DNA from: Nonomuraea aurantiaca
Lineage (GTDB): Bacteria; Actinomycetota; Actinomycetes; Streptosporangiales; Streptosporangiaceae
Length of the DNA: 52,611 nucleotides
Assembly: GCF_020215705.1 (NCBI RefSeq)
Contig: NZ_JAIWNB010000043.1
Span: forward strand, 1-52,611
Direction of reading: 5' to 3'
Of the stretch, positions 42,581 to 49,718 are shown piece by piece. Numbering within the stretch: position 1 is the first letter of the stretch; every line of letters begins with the position of its first letter. The translations under genes and the position numbers were made by a program. The notes under the pieces were generated by a model that was not told the DNA's origin, did no database searches, and saw nothing but the letters and a program-made list of their open reading frames with translations.

Positions 42581-42667
42581 GCGGAACGGTAAGGCTGGGC
42601 AGCTCGTTTCCGACACCCCTGCCGCGTTCCATCTTTCCGTTTTTCTCGTCATCAGGAAGGACGACTC

Positions 42668-42913
42668 ATGATCCGTCGCGTAATCGGGGTCGCGGCCTTG
42701 GCCGCCGCCGCGCTCACTGTCGTACCGACCACCGCGCAGGCCGGCACGCAGGGTTTCCGCTGCCCGGCCGGCTACCAGTGCAACACGGCGTACTACTCCG
42801 ACTCCGCGTACACCAATTTGGTCGGAGCCAAGACGGAATTCTGCGACGGTGAGGTCTCGAGCTGGGGCAAGATCACCCGCTACAGCGAGTGGACCTCAAG
42901 CCCCTGCGGCTGA
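42668..42913 (+). CDS. Small secreted cysteine-containing protein
   Basis: 81 residues. A signal peptide (MIRRVIGVAALAAAALTVVP, then TTAQA ending at about residue 25) is followed by a mature 55-residue protein with four Cys (RCPAGYQCNTAYY, TEFCDGE, SSPCG). The pattern resembles small secreted actinomycete proteins such as the DUF6289-like group; the assignment is tentative. AGGAAGGA lies 7 nt before the ATG. Role unknown. Confidence 0.65.
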   Translation: MIRRVIGVAALAAAALTVVPTTAQAGTQGFRCPAGYQCNTAYYSDSAYTNLVGAKTEFCDGEVSSWGKITRYSEWTSSPCG

Positions 42914-43005
42914 GCGAAGATCTCCGGCGGGGTCGCGCATCGGCGGCCCCGCCGATTTCCGCCCCGCCGAAGCGGCCGGGCAAACGTCGGCCACCACCAC
43001 CGGCC

Positions 43006-43027
43006 CGTTGTGAGCTCGCTCACAACG
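43006..43027. promoter_or_regulatory. Perfect palindrome abutting the ECF41 promoter
   Basis: CGTTGTGAGC (43006-43015), TC, GCTCACAACG (43018-43027). A 22-bp dyad resembling a LacI-type operator half site (TTGTGAGC). It ends one base before the -35 of the SDR promoter, so a bound protein would touch the sigma factor site. Confidence 0.55.
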
Positions 43028-43054
43028 TGTCACAGCCGAGCAGGGCATGCCGTC
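43028..43054 (+). promoter_or_regulatory. ECF41-type promoter of the SDR gene
   Basis: TGTCACA (43028-43034), exactly 16 bp, CGTC (43051-43054). This is the published consensus of promoters recognised by ECF41 sigma factors. It lies 9 nt before the SDR start codon, and an ECF41 gene follows immediately. Confidence 0.75.
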
Positions 43055-43063
43055 TTAGAGGCC

Positions 43064-43807
43064 ATGACAAACTCGGAGCAGACCTCGGTATTGATCACTG
43101 GAGCCAACAAGGGGCTCGGCCTCGAAGCGGCCCGGCGGCTTGGCGACCAGGGTTGGACGGTCTTTCTCGGCTCGCGTGACGAAGGCCGCGGGCAGGCGGC
43201 CGCCGACAAGCTGACCGCCGGTGGCGCGAACGTGATCATGGTCCCGCTTGACGTGACCTCGGACGAATCCGTCTCCGCCGCCGTCCGGCTCGTCCGGGAG
43301 CACACCGATCGGCTGGATGTGCTGATCAACAACGCCGGCGCGCCGGGAAAGGCCATCGCGCCGGCTGAAGCGACGGTGGACGAGATTCACTCCGTCTACG
43401 ACACCAACGTGTACGGACCGATCAGGGTCACGCAGGCGTTCCTTCCCTTGCTGCGGGCGGCCGACCATCCGCGGGTGGTGATGGTGTCCAGCGCCGTCGG
43501 TTCCTTCGCGGTCGTGACCGACCCGGAACAGCCCGTCTCGAAATTCCACGAGCTCGCCTACAGCTCGTCGAAAGCGGCGCTGAACATGATCACCGTCCGG
43601 TACGCCCAGGCGCTCCCGGAGATCAAATTCAACATGGCCACTCCCGGAGAAGTCGTCAATCACAAATTCGCCGCCACCGACATGAACCATCACACCGGGC
43701 AGCTGACGGTCACCGAAGGCACCGACTCGATCGTGAGACTCGCGACGATCGGCGCCGACGGGCCGACCGGGATCTTCATCGATCGCCTCGGCCCCATCGC
43801 CTGGTGA
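43064..43807 (+). CDS. SDR oxidoreductase, target of the ECF41 sigma factor
   Basis: 247 residues, classical short-chain dehydrogenase: LITGANKGLGLEAARRL (NAD(P) Gly motif), LDVLINNAGAPGKA (NNAG), MVSSAVGSF, and Y-S-S-S-K (the catalytic YxxxK) in HELAYSSSKAALNMITV. ECF41 genes are usually paired with such an oxidoreductase, epimerase or carboxymuconolactone decarboxylase. AGAGG lies 3 nt before the ATG. Substrate unknown. Confidence 0.85.
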   Translation: MTNSEQTSVLITGANKGLGLEAARRLGDQGWTVFLGSRDEGRGQAAADKLTAGGANVIMVPLDVTSDESVSAAVRLVREHTDRLDVLINNAGAPGKAIAPAEATVDEIHSVYDTNVYGPIRVTQAFLPLLRAADHPRVVMVSSAVGSFAVVTDPEQPVSKFHELAYSSSKAALNMITVRYAQALPEIKFNMATPGEVVNHKFAATDMNHHTGQLTVTEGTDSIVRLATIGADGPTGIFIDRLGPIAW

Positions 43808-43902
43808 CCGCCGCGCACCCGTGATCGACGGGCCGAGGGCCCCGGATACCCTGCTCGAAGAACGAGATGAGCCGCGGTACGCGAGTCGGTGGGAGGGGTT
43901 CC

Positions 43903-44844
43903 GTGCCTGGACCAGCGGATGAGACGGGCGCGATCGCGTACCGCCCGTTGCTGTTCTCCATCGCCTACGGGATGACCGGGTCAGTGGGAGACGCTGAGGA
44001 CATCGTGCAGGACGCGTTCCTCGGCCTGACCCGGGCGCGCCAGGCCGGAACCACGATCGCCGACCTGAAGGCGTACCTGACGACGACGGTGACGCGGCTG
44101 GGCATCGACTACCTGCGGTCGGCGCGGGTGCGGCGGGAGACGTACGTGGGGGAATGGCTGCCCGAGCCGGTCGTCGTGTCGGCCGATGGGCCGGGGCCGG
44201 TCGAGCACGCCGAGCTGGCCGACTCGCTGTCGATGGCGTTCCTCGTGCTGCTGGAGTCCCTTTCGCCGGTGGAGCGGGCGGTGTTCATGCTGCGCGAGGT
44301 GTTCGGGTACGGCTACCCGGACGTGGCCAGGACCACCGGCAAGACCGAGGCGAACTGCCGGCAGATCTTCACACGCGCCAGGCAGCGCATCGCCGCCGGG
44401 AGGCGGGGGCATGACAGCCCGCCGCCCCCGGCGCGGCGGGCGGAAGGCGAGAAGCTCGCCCGCAGGTTCTTCGAGGCCGCCGCGGGCGGTGACATGGACG
44501 CGCTGCTCGGCATGCTCGCGCCCGACGTCGTGTTCCTTGGGGACGGCGGCGGCAAGGCACAGGCGATCGGGAAGCCGGCGACCGAGCCACAGCGCGTCGC
44601 GCAACTGCTCGTCGGCGGGTTCCGCCGGGTCCAGATGCTCGGCGTCTCCTTCCGGCCGGCCTGGGTCAACGACCGGCCGGGCGCCGTGATGTACGACGCC
44701 GAAGGGCGCGTGGCCAGCGTGGTCGAGCTCGACATCGCCGACGGCGTGGTCCAGACGATCCACTCGGTGTCCAATCCCGACAAGCTTCGCCATCTCGGAC
44801 CGGTATCTGATGTGGCGCGCCTGCCGAAGAAGCGTCCGAGCTGA
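43903..44844 (+). CDS. sigJ: ECF41-family RNA polymerase sigma factor (SigJ-like)
   Basis: 313 residues. Sigma-2 region (YRPLLFSIAYGMTGSVGDAEDIVQDAFL, 13-40), linker with WLPEP (85-89), sigma-4 region (LSPVERAVFMLREVFGYGYPDVARTTGKTEANCRQIFTRAR), and a C-terminal SnoaL-like domain carrying DGGGKA (214-219) and NPDKL (291-295). All three motifs define ECF41, in which the fused C-terminal domain replaces an anti-sigma factor. GTG at 43903 has GGGAGG 6 nt upstream; an earlier in-frame start lacks a site. It follows the SDR by 95 bp. Confidence 0.93.
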   Translation: MPGPADETGAIAYRPLLFSIAYGMTGSVGDAEDIVQDAFLGLTRARQAGTTIADLKAYLTTTVTRLGIDYLRSARVRRETYVGEWLPEPVVVSADGPGPVEHAELADSLSMAFLVLLESLSPVERAVFMLREVFGYGYPDVARTTGKTEANCRQIFTRARQRIAAGRRGHDSPPPPARRAEGEKLARRFFEAAAGGDMDALLGMLAPDVVFLGDGGGKAQAIGKPATEPQRVAQLLVGGFRRVQMLGVSFRPAWVNDRPGAVMYDAEGRVASVVELDIADGVVQTIHSVSNPDKLRHLGPVSDVARLPKKRPS

Positions 44845-44961
44845 CGTTCCCGGACAAATTGGGCATTGACGGAAAATTCTTACATGTTTTGATGGATCAG
44901 GTCGGAAAGTTTCACCACCTCATCGGGGGACCCTGCAGAGCCCACCCCAAGGAGGACGCGC

Positions 44962-45414
44962 ATGGTGCGCCGCCAGCCCACTGATCCCCCACCCATCGAC
45001 TTACTCGCCTCCGTCCAAGGAGAGGTCTCCTGGTTCTGCTGCGGCACAGCCTGGGGACCGTGCAGCACCACCGGCAAGGGAGCCTGCGGCACCTGCAACT
45101 CGGGCAGCCTCCAGCACGCCTGGCCCAACACCTCCGACGCCTGCTGGGCGATCACCCACCCCGACACCTGCGGCTTCAACCTCTCCCGGCGGACCTGCGG
45201 GTTCCAGCACCGGATCACGGCGCTGTGCAGCGGCACCAGCGTCGTCACCGCCATCGCCGACTGCGGTCCCCAGACGGACCTGTTCTGTGGTGAGAAGAGC
45301 TGCTGCGGCGCGACCTGCGCCAGCAACCGCCTGATCGACCTCACCCCGGCCGCCTACAGCAAGATCGCCAGCCTCTCCGCCGGCCTGAGGCCCTGCGAGA
45401 TCTCGACCCCCTAG
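44962..45414 (+). CDS. Cysteine-rich protein with double-psi barrel-like features, first gene of a MauE operon
   Basis: 150 residues with 15 Cys, among them FCC, GAC-x-x-C, and KSCCGATC. No signal peptide (it starts MVRRQPTDPPPIDLL). The pattern ITALCSGTSVVTAIADCGP and NRLIDLTPAAYSKIASLSAG recalls RlpA/expansin-type double-psi beta barrels (C-x-x-GtsV-x-x-I-D-C-P and DL-x-AAF). AAGGAGG stands 6 nt before the ATG. The next gene starts 10 nt later, a Tat-exported protein, which could carry this one out already folded. Function unknown. Confidence 0.6.
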   Translation: MVRRQPTDPPPIDLLASVQGEVSWFCCGTAWGPCSTTGKGACGTCNSGSLQHAWPNTSDACWAITHPDTCGFNLSRRTCGFQHRITALCSGTSVVTAIADCGPQTDLFCGEKSCCGATCASNRLIDLTPAAYSKIASLSAGLRPCEISTP

Positions 45415-45424
45415 GGAGCTGACG

Positions 45425-46024
45425 ATGACCAGCAGACGCCAAATGCTCAAGTCCGCCCTGCTCGGGGGCGGGGCCAGCGTGGTCGCCGCGACCGCGCTGG
45501 GCTCGCTCGGCCCCGAGGCGGCGTTCGCGACGGCCGGGGCGCCCGAGGTGGAGCCCGGCACCGTGGACCCCAACTTCGCCGAGGGCCGGATCCGCTCCAT
45601 CAAGGACAACACGCTCCTCGTCCTGGGCTCGAACATGGTCTTCCACAACATCCGGGTCGTGGACGGCACGAGCCTCTGGAAGCTGGGGCCCGTCCCCTTC
45701 GAGCAGGCCAAGCCGGGTGACGGCCTGTACGCCCGAGGCGTGCGGATGCCCGACGGGGTGCTCGCCGCCGAGGCGGTGTGGCTCAACATCGTCAACATCA
45801 AGGGCCACATCAAGAACATCACCAGCGACAAGATCCACCTCGACCACAACGGCCAAGAGGTCCTCTGCCACGTCGTGCCGGGCAAGTCGGTCGCCGTCCA
45901 CTCCGAGTCACCGCCGTCCGCGGACCTGTCGATGCTGCGGGTGAGCCAGCACGTGCAGATTCTCGGCGCGTGGCGGCCGGACACCAACGAGGTCGACATC
46001 GCCACCGTCTTCTCCCCCCACTAG
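45425..46024 (+). CDS. Tat-exported protein of unknown function, middle gene of the MauE operon
   Basis: 199 residues. A twin-arginine signal SRRQMLK with a hydrophobic stretch (LGGGASVVAATALGSLG) and a cleavage site near AAFA. The mature part has a beta-rich body (GRIRSIKDNTLLVLGSNMVF, GDGLYARGVRMPDG, GHIKNITSDKIHLDHNGQEV) compatible with an OB-like or DUF5666-type fold. No Cys in the exported part except LCHVV. GGGAG precedes the ATG by 6 nt. Probably a partner of the Cys-rich protein. Confidence 0.6.
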   Translation: MTSRRQMLKSALLGGGASVVAATALGSLGPEAAFATAGAPEVEPGTVDPNFAEGRIRSIKDNTLLVLGSNMVFHNIRVVDGTSLWKLGPVPFEQAKPGDGLYARGVRMPDGVLAAEAVWLNIVNIKGHIKNITSDKIHLDHNGQEVLCHVVPGKSVAVHSESPPSADLSMLRVSQHVQILGAWRPDTNEVDIATVFSPH

Positions 46025-46033
46025 GAGCGACAC

Positions 46034-46792
46034 ATGCAAGGGATCGCCGCGCTTCAGCCGTACGTGATCGCCCTCTTCCTCGTCTGGGCGGCCCTGATGA
46101 AACTGTTCAGCCGTCGAATGCGGGCGGAAGCCGGACGGACCGCACTGGCCCGGCTGGTCGGCTCGGCGCGCGCGATCCCCACGCTCCGCCTCGTCGGGGT
46201 GGTGGAGCTCGCGGTGGCGGCCGCACTGCTGCTACCGCCCGTCACCCCTGAGGAGGGCGCGGCCGCCGCCGTGCTCTCGGCGGGGTTCCTCGCCTATCTC
46301 GCCTACGCGTACGCGGCCGCGCCCACGTCGTCGTGCGGCTGCCTGGGCGCGCACTCCCATCCCGTGGACTGGCGTGCCTTCGCCCGCGCCGGACTGCTGT
46401 GCGCCGCGGGCGTCGCGGCGATCTGGGCGCGGCCGTACCCGCTGGATCCCCCGCTCGTCGCGCTGGGCCTGGTGGAGGTCGTCGCCCTGCTGGGCCTCTC
46501 GGCGGAGCTGGACCGCCTCTGGCTGAGCCCACTGCGCCAGCTCCTCGTACGACTCCGTCAGCCGCTGGCCGTGCGCTCGCCGGCGGAGATCCCGCTGGAG
46601 GTCTCGCTGCACCTGCTCTACCTCAGCCCCGCCTACTGCTCGGCGTCCGCGCAGCTCACCTCGGACGTCCAGGACGTGTGGGACGAGGACGGCCTGCGGT
46701 TCGTGGTGTACGGGGCGCGCGAACGGACGGCCGTCTTCTCCATCCCCCTCGCCGGAGCCGACCCCTCGACCGTCCGCGTCGCGCTCACCTGA
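46034..46792 (+). CDS. MauE-type membrane protein with CGC motif
   Basis: 252 residues. Transmembrane segments YVIALFLVWAALMKLF, VVELAVAAALLLPPV, AAVLSAGFLAYLAYAYAA, and ARAGLLCAAGVAAIWA, then a soluble C-terminal part of about 100 residues. The conserved SSCGCLGAH (Cys101 and Cys103) is characteristic of MauE/DoxX-like proteins, whose members help form disulfides in methylamine dehydrogenase. AGGAG stands 6 nt before the ATG; the start is 9 nt past the Tat protein stop. It may oxidise the Cys-rich partner. Confidence 0.7.
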   Translation: MQGIAALQPYVIALFLVWAALMKLFSRRMRAEAGRTALARLVGSARAIPTLRLVGVVELAVAAALLLPPVTPEEGAAAAVLSAGFLAYLAYAYAAAPTSSCGCLGAHSHPVDWRAFARAGLLCAAGVAAIWARPYPLDPPLVALGLVEVVALLGLSAELDRLWLSPLRQLLVRLRQPLAVRSPAEIPLEVSLHLLYLSPAYCSASAQLTSDVQDVWDEDGLRFVVYGARERTAVFSIPLAGADPSTVRVALT

Positions 46793-46819
46793 TCAGGGCG
46801 TCTGGCCATCGGCGCGCGC

Positions 46820-47461
46820 CTATGCCGGTGCCAGGGCCTTGGAACGGTCGGCGATGAGGTGGACGGCGATGCCCGCGAGCACGGTCCCCATGAGGTACCG
46901 CTGGATCCGCAGCCAGAGCGGGCGGCCGGCCAGGAAGGCCGCCAGTGTGCCCGCCGACACCGCGATCAGGGCGTTGACCAGGGTGCCGATGAGGATCTGC
47001 ACCGAGCCGAGCGCGAGGCTCTGCAGCAGCACGTGTCCCATGGCCGGGTCGATGAACTGCGGCAGCAGCGAGAGGTACAGGATCGCGATCTTCGGGTTCA
47101 GCAGGCAGGTGAGCAGGCCCATGGCGAAGAGCTTGCGCGGCGGCTCGATCGCCAGCTCGCGCGGCTCGAAGGCGGAGGTGCCGCCGGGCCTGACGGCGTT
47201 CCAGGCCAGCCAGAGCAGGTAGGCGGCGCCGGCCAGCTTGAGCACGGTGTAGGCGGCGGGTACGTACGCGAAGATCGCCGTCAGGCCCAGGCAGGTGGCC
47301 GTCAGATAGACGGTGAACCCGAGCGCCACCCCGATGAGGGAGATCAGGCCGGCCCGGCGGCCCTGGGTGATGGAGCGCGACACCAGATAGATCATGTTCG
47401 GCCCTGGGGTGAGAACCATGCCCAGCGACACCAGCGCGATTCCCAGCAGTCCACCCGTCAT
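46820..47461 (-). CDS. LysE-family amino acid exporter
   Basis: 213 residues. LVSLGMVLTPGPNMIYLVSRSI (with the LTPGPN box), then LISLIGVALGFTVYL, LKLAGAAYLLWLAW, MGLLTCLLNPKIAILYLSLLPQFI (NPK), and two more helices. These are hallmarks of LysE/RhtB exporters. It stands alone on the minus strand. Substrate is probably an amino acid or homoserine-type compound. Confidence 0.87.
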   Translation of the reverse strand: MTGGLLGIALVSLGMVLTPGPNMIYLVSRSITQGRRAGLISLIGVALGFTVYLTATCLGLTAIFAYVPAAYTVLKLAGAAYLLWLAWNAVRPGGTSAFEPRELAIEPPRKLFAMGLLTCLLNPKIAILYLSLLPQFIDPAMGHVLLQSLALGSVQILIGTLVNALIAVSAGTLAAFLAGRPLWLRIQRYLMGTVLAGIAVHLIADRSKALAPA

Positions 47462-47602
47462 ATGGGCACATTAGCGGACATTGTGTCCGTGCATCTGTGA
47501 ATACTCTGGGTAACCGGACGCTATGAGAGGTTCACAGGTGGCATCTAAACGCCCCTTTCGGGAAGCTGTCATCCGAGCAGCACCCGAGAAGGGACCTCAG
47601 CG

Positions 47603-48448
47603 ATGGACTTCAGGGACGACGTCAACCTCGATTCCTCACAGGTGGAGGACGTTGGCGGTAGTGGAGGAGGTGGGGGCGGCGGCGGTGGGTTCCCAGGTGG
47701 CATGGTCATCGGCGGCGGCGGCATCGTCAGCCTGATCGTGCTCGTCATAGTCTTCGTCGTGAACAACCTGGGCGGCGGAACCGACCAGCCGGCGCAGCAG
47801 CGGCAGCCGTCCTCGAACCTGTCGCAGCAGTGCCGGACCGGCAAGGACGCCGACCAGTCGGAGAAATGCCGGGTGGTCGGTGTGGTCAACAGCATCCAGG
47901 ACTACTGGAAGACCCAGATTTCTGACTATCGCCCGGCGAAGACCGTCTTGTACTCCGGCAGCCTGCGCACCGCCTGCGGCGCGGCCAGTTCGGCGGTCGG
48001 CCCCTTCTACTGCCCCGGCGACCAGCGCGTCTACCTGGACCTGAGCTTCTTCGACCAGTTGCAGAGTCAATTTGGCGCAAAAGGCGGACCATTCGCACAG
48101 GCGTATGTAATTGCCCACGAGTACGGACACCACGCCCAGGACCTCCAAGGCGAGCTCTCCCAGGGCAACTCGGTGGCGACGGAGTTGCAGGCCGACTGTT
48201 ACGCGGGCGTGTGGGCCAAGCACGCCGTCGAGACCGGCTTCTACGACAAGCCGTTCACCACCGCGGAGATGGCCGAGGCGCTCGACGCGGCGGCGGCCGT
48301 CGGCGACGACCGGATCCAGCAGCGTACGCAGGGCAGGATCGACCCGGAGTCGTTCACCCACGGCAGCTCCGAGCAACGCGTCAACGCCCTGAATCGCGGT
48401 TACAAGATCGGCGAACCGGCAAAATGCGCGCAGGCCGATCTTGTTTAA
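47603..48448 (+). CDS. KPN_02809/YpfJ-type neutral zinc metallopeptidase
   Basis: 281 residues. A short N-terminal segment, a Gly-rich run, one transmembrane helix (GGIVSLIVLVIVFVVNNLGGG), and an extracytoplasmic zinc peptidase domain. HEYGHH (the HExxH site, near residue 171) with the downstream ELQADCYAGVWAKHA Glu ligand defines the family. Also GSLRTACGAASSAVGPFYCPGDQRVYLDLSFF. GAAGGGA precedes the ATG by 8 nt. Role unknown; probably an ectoprotease. Confidence 0.87.
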   Translation: MDFRDDVNLDSSQVEDVGGSGGGGGGGGGFPGGMVIGGGGIVSLIVLVIVFVVNNLGGGTDQPAQQRQPSSNLSQQCRTGKDADQSEKCRVVGVVNSIQDYWKTQISDYRPAKTVLYSGSLRTACGAASSAVGPFYCPGDQRVYLDLSFFDQLQSQFGAKGGPFAQAYVIAHEYGHHAQDLQGELSQGNSVATELQADCYAGVWAKHAVETGFYDKPFTTAEMAEALDAAAAVGDDRIQQRTQGRIDPESFTHGSSEQRVNALNRGYKIGEPAKCAQADLV

Positions 48449-48495
48449 CGGCGCGTAGAACACGAGTAATCGGATTCTCTCCTAAAATCATTGGG

Positions 48496-48795
48496 GTGAT
48501 CTTTAAGCTTGTCGGTGACGGACGTCCTTATCCCGACCATGGTCTGACGCCCAGAGAGTGGGCGCAGATCCCCCCACGGCAGGTCCGGCTCGACTCGTTG
48601 ATCACCACGAAGGCCATGCTGGACCTGCATTCCCTGCTCGCCGCCGACTCCACGTTCTACGGCGACCTCTTCCCGCACGTGGTGCAGTGGCAGGGTGAGT
48701 TCTACCTGGAGGACGGGTTGCACCGGGCGCTCCGGGCGGCCCTGCACCAGCGCTCGATCCTGCACGCCCGGGTCCTGGAGATGGTGCCCCGCTGA
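48496..48795 (+). CDS. Conserved small actinobacterial protein
   Basis: 99 residues from GTG 48496. GRPYPDHGLTPREWAQIPPRQVRLDSLITTKAMLDLHSLL and YGDLFPHVVQWQGEFYLEDGLHRALRAALHQRSILHARVLEM are strongly conserved in Streptomyces and relatives, where it has been called antitoxin-like. The second part resembles the active-site loop of ParB-like nuclease domains (the V-x-x-QGEFYLEDG-H-R motif), so it may bind DNA or nucleotides. No toxin gene is adjacent. Role unknown. Confidence 0.65.
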   Translation: MIFKLVGDGRPYPDHGLTPREWAQIPPRQVRLDSLITTKAMLDLHSLLAADSTFYGDLFPHVVQWQGEFYLEDGLHRALRAALHQRSILHARVLEMVPR

Positions 48796-48831
48796 AAAAG
48801 AATTGTCGGACCCCTCCGGCAGGATGCCTCC

Positions 48832-49281
48832 ATGGTCTCTTTTCAACTGGTGATCGACTGCGCCGACCCCGGACGGCTGGCGCGCTTCTGGGCCGACGGC
48901 TTGCGTTATGAGCTGGAGGAGCCGCCGGGCCACTTCGACACCTGGCGAGACTACTGGCAGAGCATCGGCGTGCCGGAGGAGGAGCTCGACGACGGAGACT
49001 GCTCCGACAGCATCGTCGATCCGGAGGGCGGGGGCCCGCGGATCTGGTTCCAGCAGGTGCCTGAGGGCAAGGTGGTGAAAAACCGCTTCCACCTCGACAT
49101 CAAGGTGGGCGGCAAGCGGGAGGAGGTCCCGCTGGCGATCCGCAGAGAGCGCGTGGACGCCGAGGTGGCGCGGCTGGTCCGCGCGGGCGCCTCCGTCGTA
49201 CGCGTGCTCGCCGAGCCCGGGGTGGACCACTACGCGGTGGCGATGGCGGACCCGGAGGGCAACGAGTTCGACGTCGTCTGA
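48832..49281 (+). CDS. VOC-family (glyoxalase-like) protein
   Basis: 149 residues. QLVIDCADPGRLARFWADGLRYELE, IWFQQVPEGKVVKNRFHLDIKVGG, and YAVAMADPEGNEFDVV are the paired beta-alpha-beta units of the vicinal oxygen chelate fold. The metal ligands (His, Glu) are partly visible as FHLDI and NEFDV. Likely a lyase, dioxygenase or bleomycin-resistance relative; substrate unknown. It starts 36 nt after the previous stop. Confidence 0.8.
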   Translation: MVSFQLVIDCADPGRLARFWADGLRYELEEPPGHFDTWRDYWQSIGVPEEELDDGDCSDSIVDPEGGGPRIWFQQVPEGKVVKNRFHLDIKVGGKREEVPLAIRRERVDAEVARLVRAGASVVRVLAEPGVDHYAVAMADPEGNEFDVV

Positions 49282-49297
49282 GGGTTGGTGCGATGGG

Positions 49298-49711
49298 ATG
49301 GATGAGGCTACTGCCCGAGCGAAGTTCCTGGCAGCACGCAGCGCCAGGCTGGCCACCGTGGACGGGCAAGGGGCGCCGCACCTCGTGCCCGTCGTCTTCG
49401 CCGTGGCGGACGACATGATCGCCTTCGCCGTGGACGACAAACCGAAACGGACGACAGACCTCCGCAGGCTTCGGAACATCGCGAGCAACAACCAGGTCTG
49501 CGTCCTGGTCGACCACTACGCCGACGACTGGCGGCGCCTGTGGTGGGCGCGAGCCGACGGCACGGCCGCGCTCGTCGAAGACGACACCACACGCGGCCAG
49601 TGGCTCGACCGGCTGGCCGCCCGCTACGACCAATATGTGGAGCGACGCCCCGCCGGCCCGGTGGTCGCGATCACCGTCGCGCGGTGGAGCGGCTGGGCTT
49701 ACGACGATTAG
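49298..49711 (+). CDS. F420-dependent PPOX-class oxidoreductase (TIGR03668 type)
   Basis: 137 residues, split-barrel flavin/F420-binding fold. SARLATVDGQGAPHLVPVVFAV (beta-1/2), DDMIAFAVDDKPKRTTDLRRLRNIASNNQVCVLVDHYADDWRRLWWARADG, and GPVVAITVARWSGWAYDD. This pattern is the TIGR03668 group. Located directly before a periplasmic-binding-fold gene (7 bp). Substrate unknown. Confidence 0.85.
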   Translation: MDEATARAKFLAARSARLATVDGQGAPHLVPVVFAVADDMIAFAVDDKPKRTTDLRRLRNIASNNQVCVLVDHYADDWRRLWWARADGTAALVEDDTTRGQWLDRLAARYDQYVERRPAGPVVAITVARWSGWAYDD

Positions 49712-49718
49712 GGGGACG

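Noticed and set aside
44962..45414. Methylamine dehydrogenase light chain
   Set aside because: It is Cys-rich and near a MauE gene, but the Cys spacing and the Trp pair that forms the tryptophan tryptophylquinone cofactor do not match, and no heavy-chain gene is nearby.
45001..46005. A 334-codon open frame opposite the Cys-rich and Tat genes
   Set aside because: Arg/Ala/Gly-rich shadow without homology; the three forward genes have ribosome sites and recognisable features.
48496..48795. Toxin-antitoxin pair
   Set aside because: The small protein has been called antitoxin-like, but the neighbours are a zinc peptidase and a VOC protein, neither a plausible toxin.
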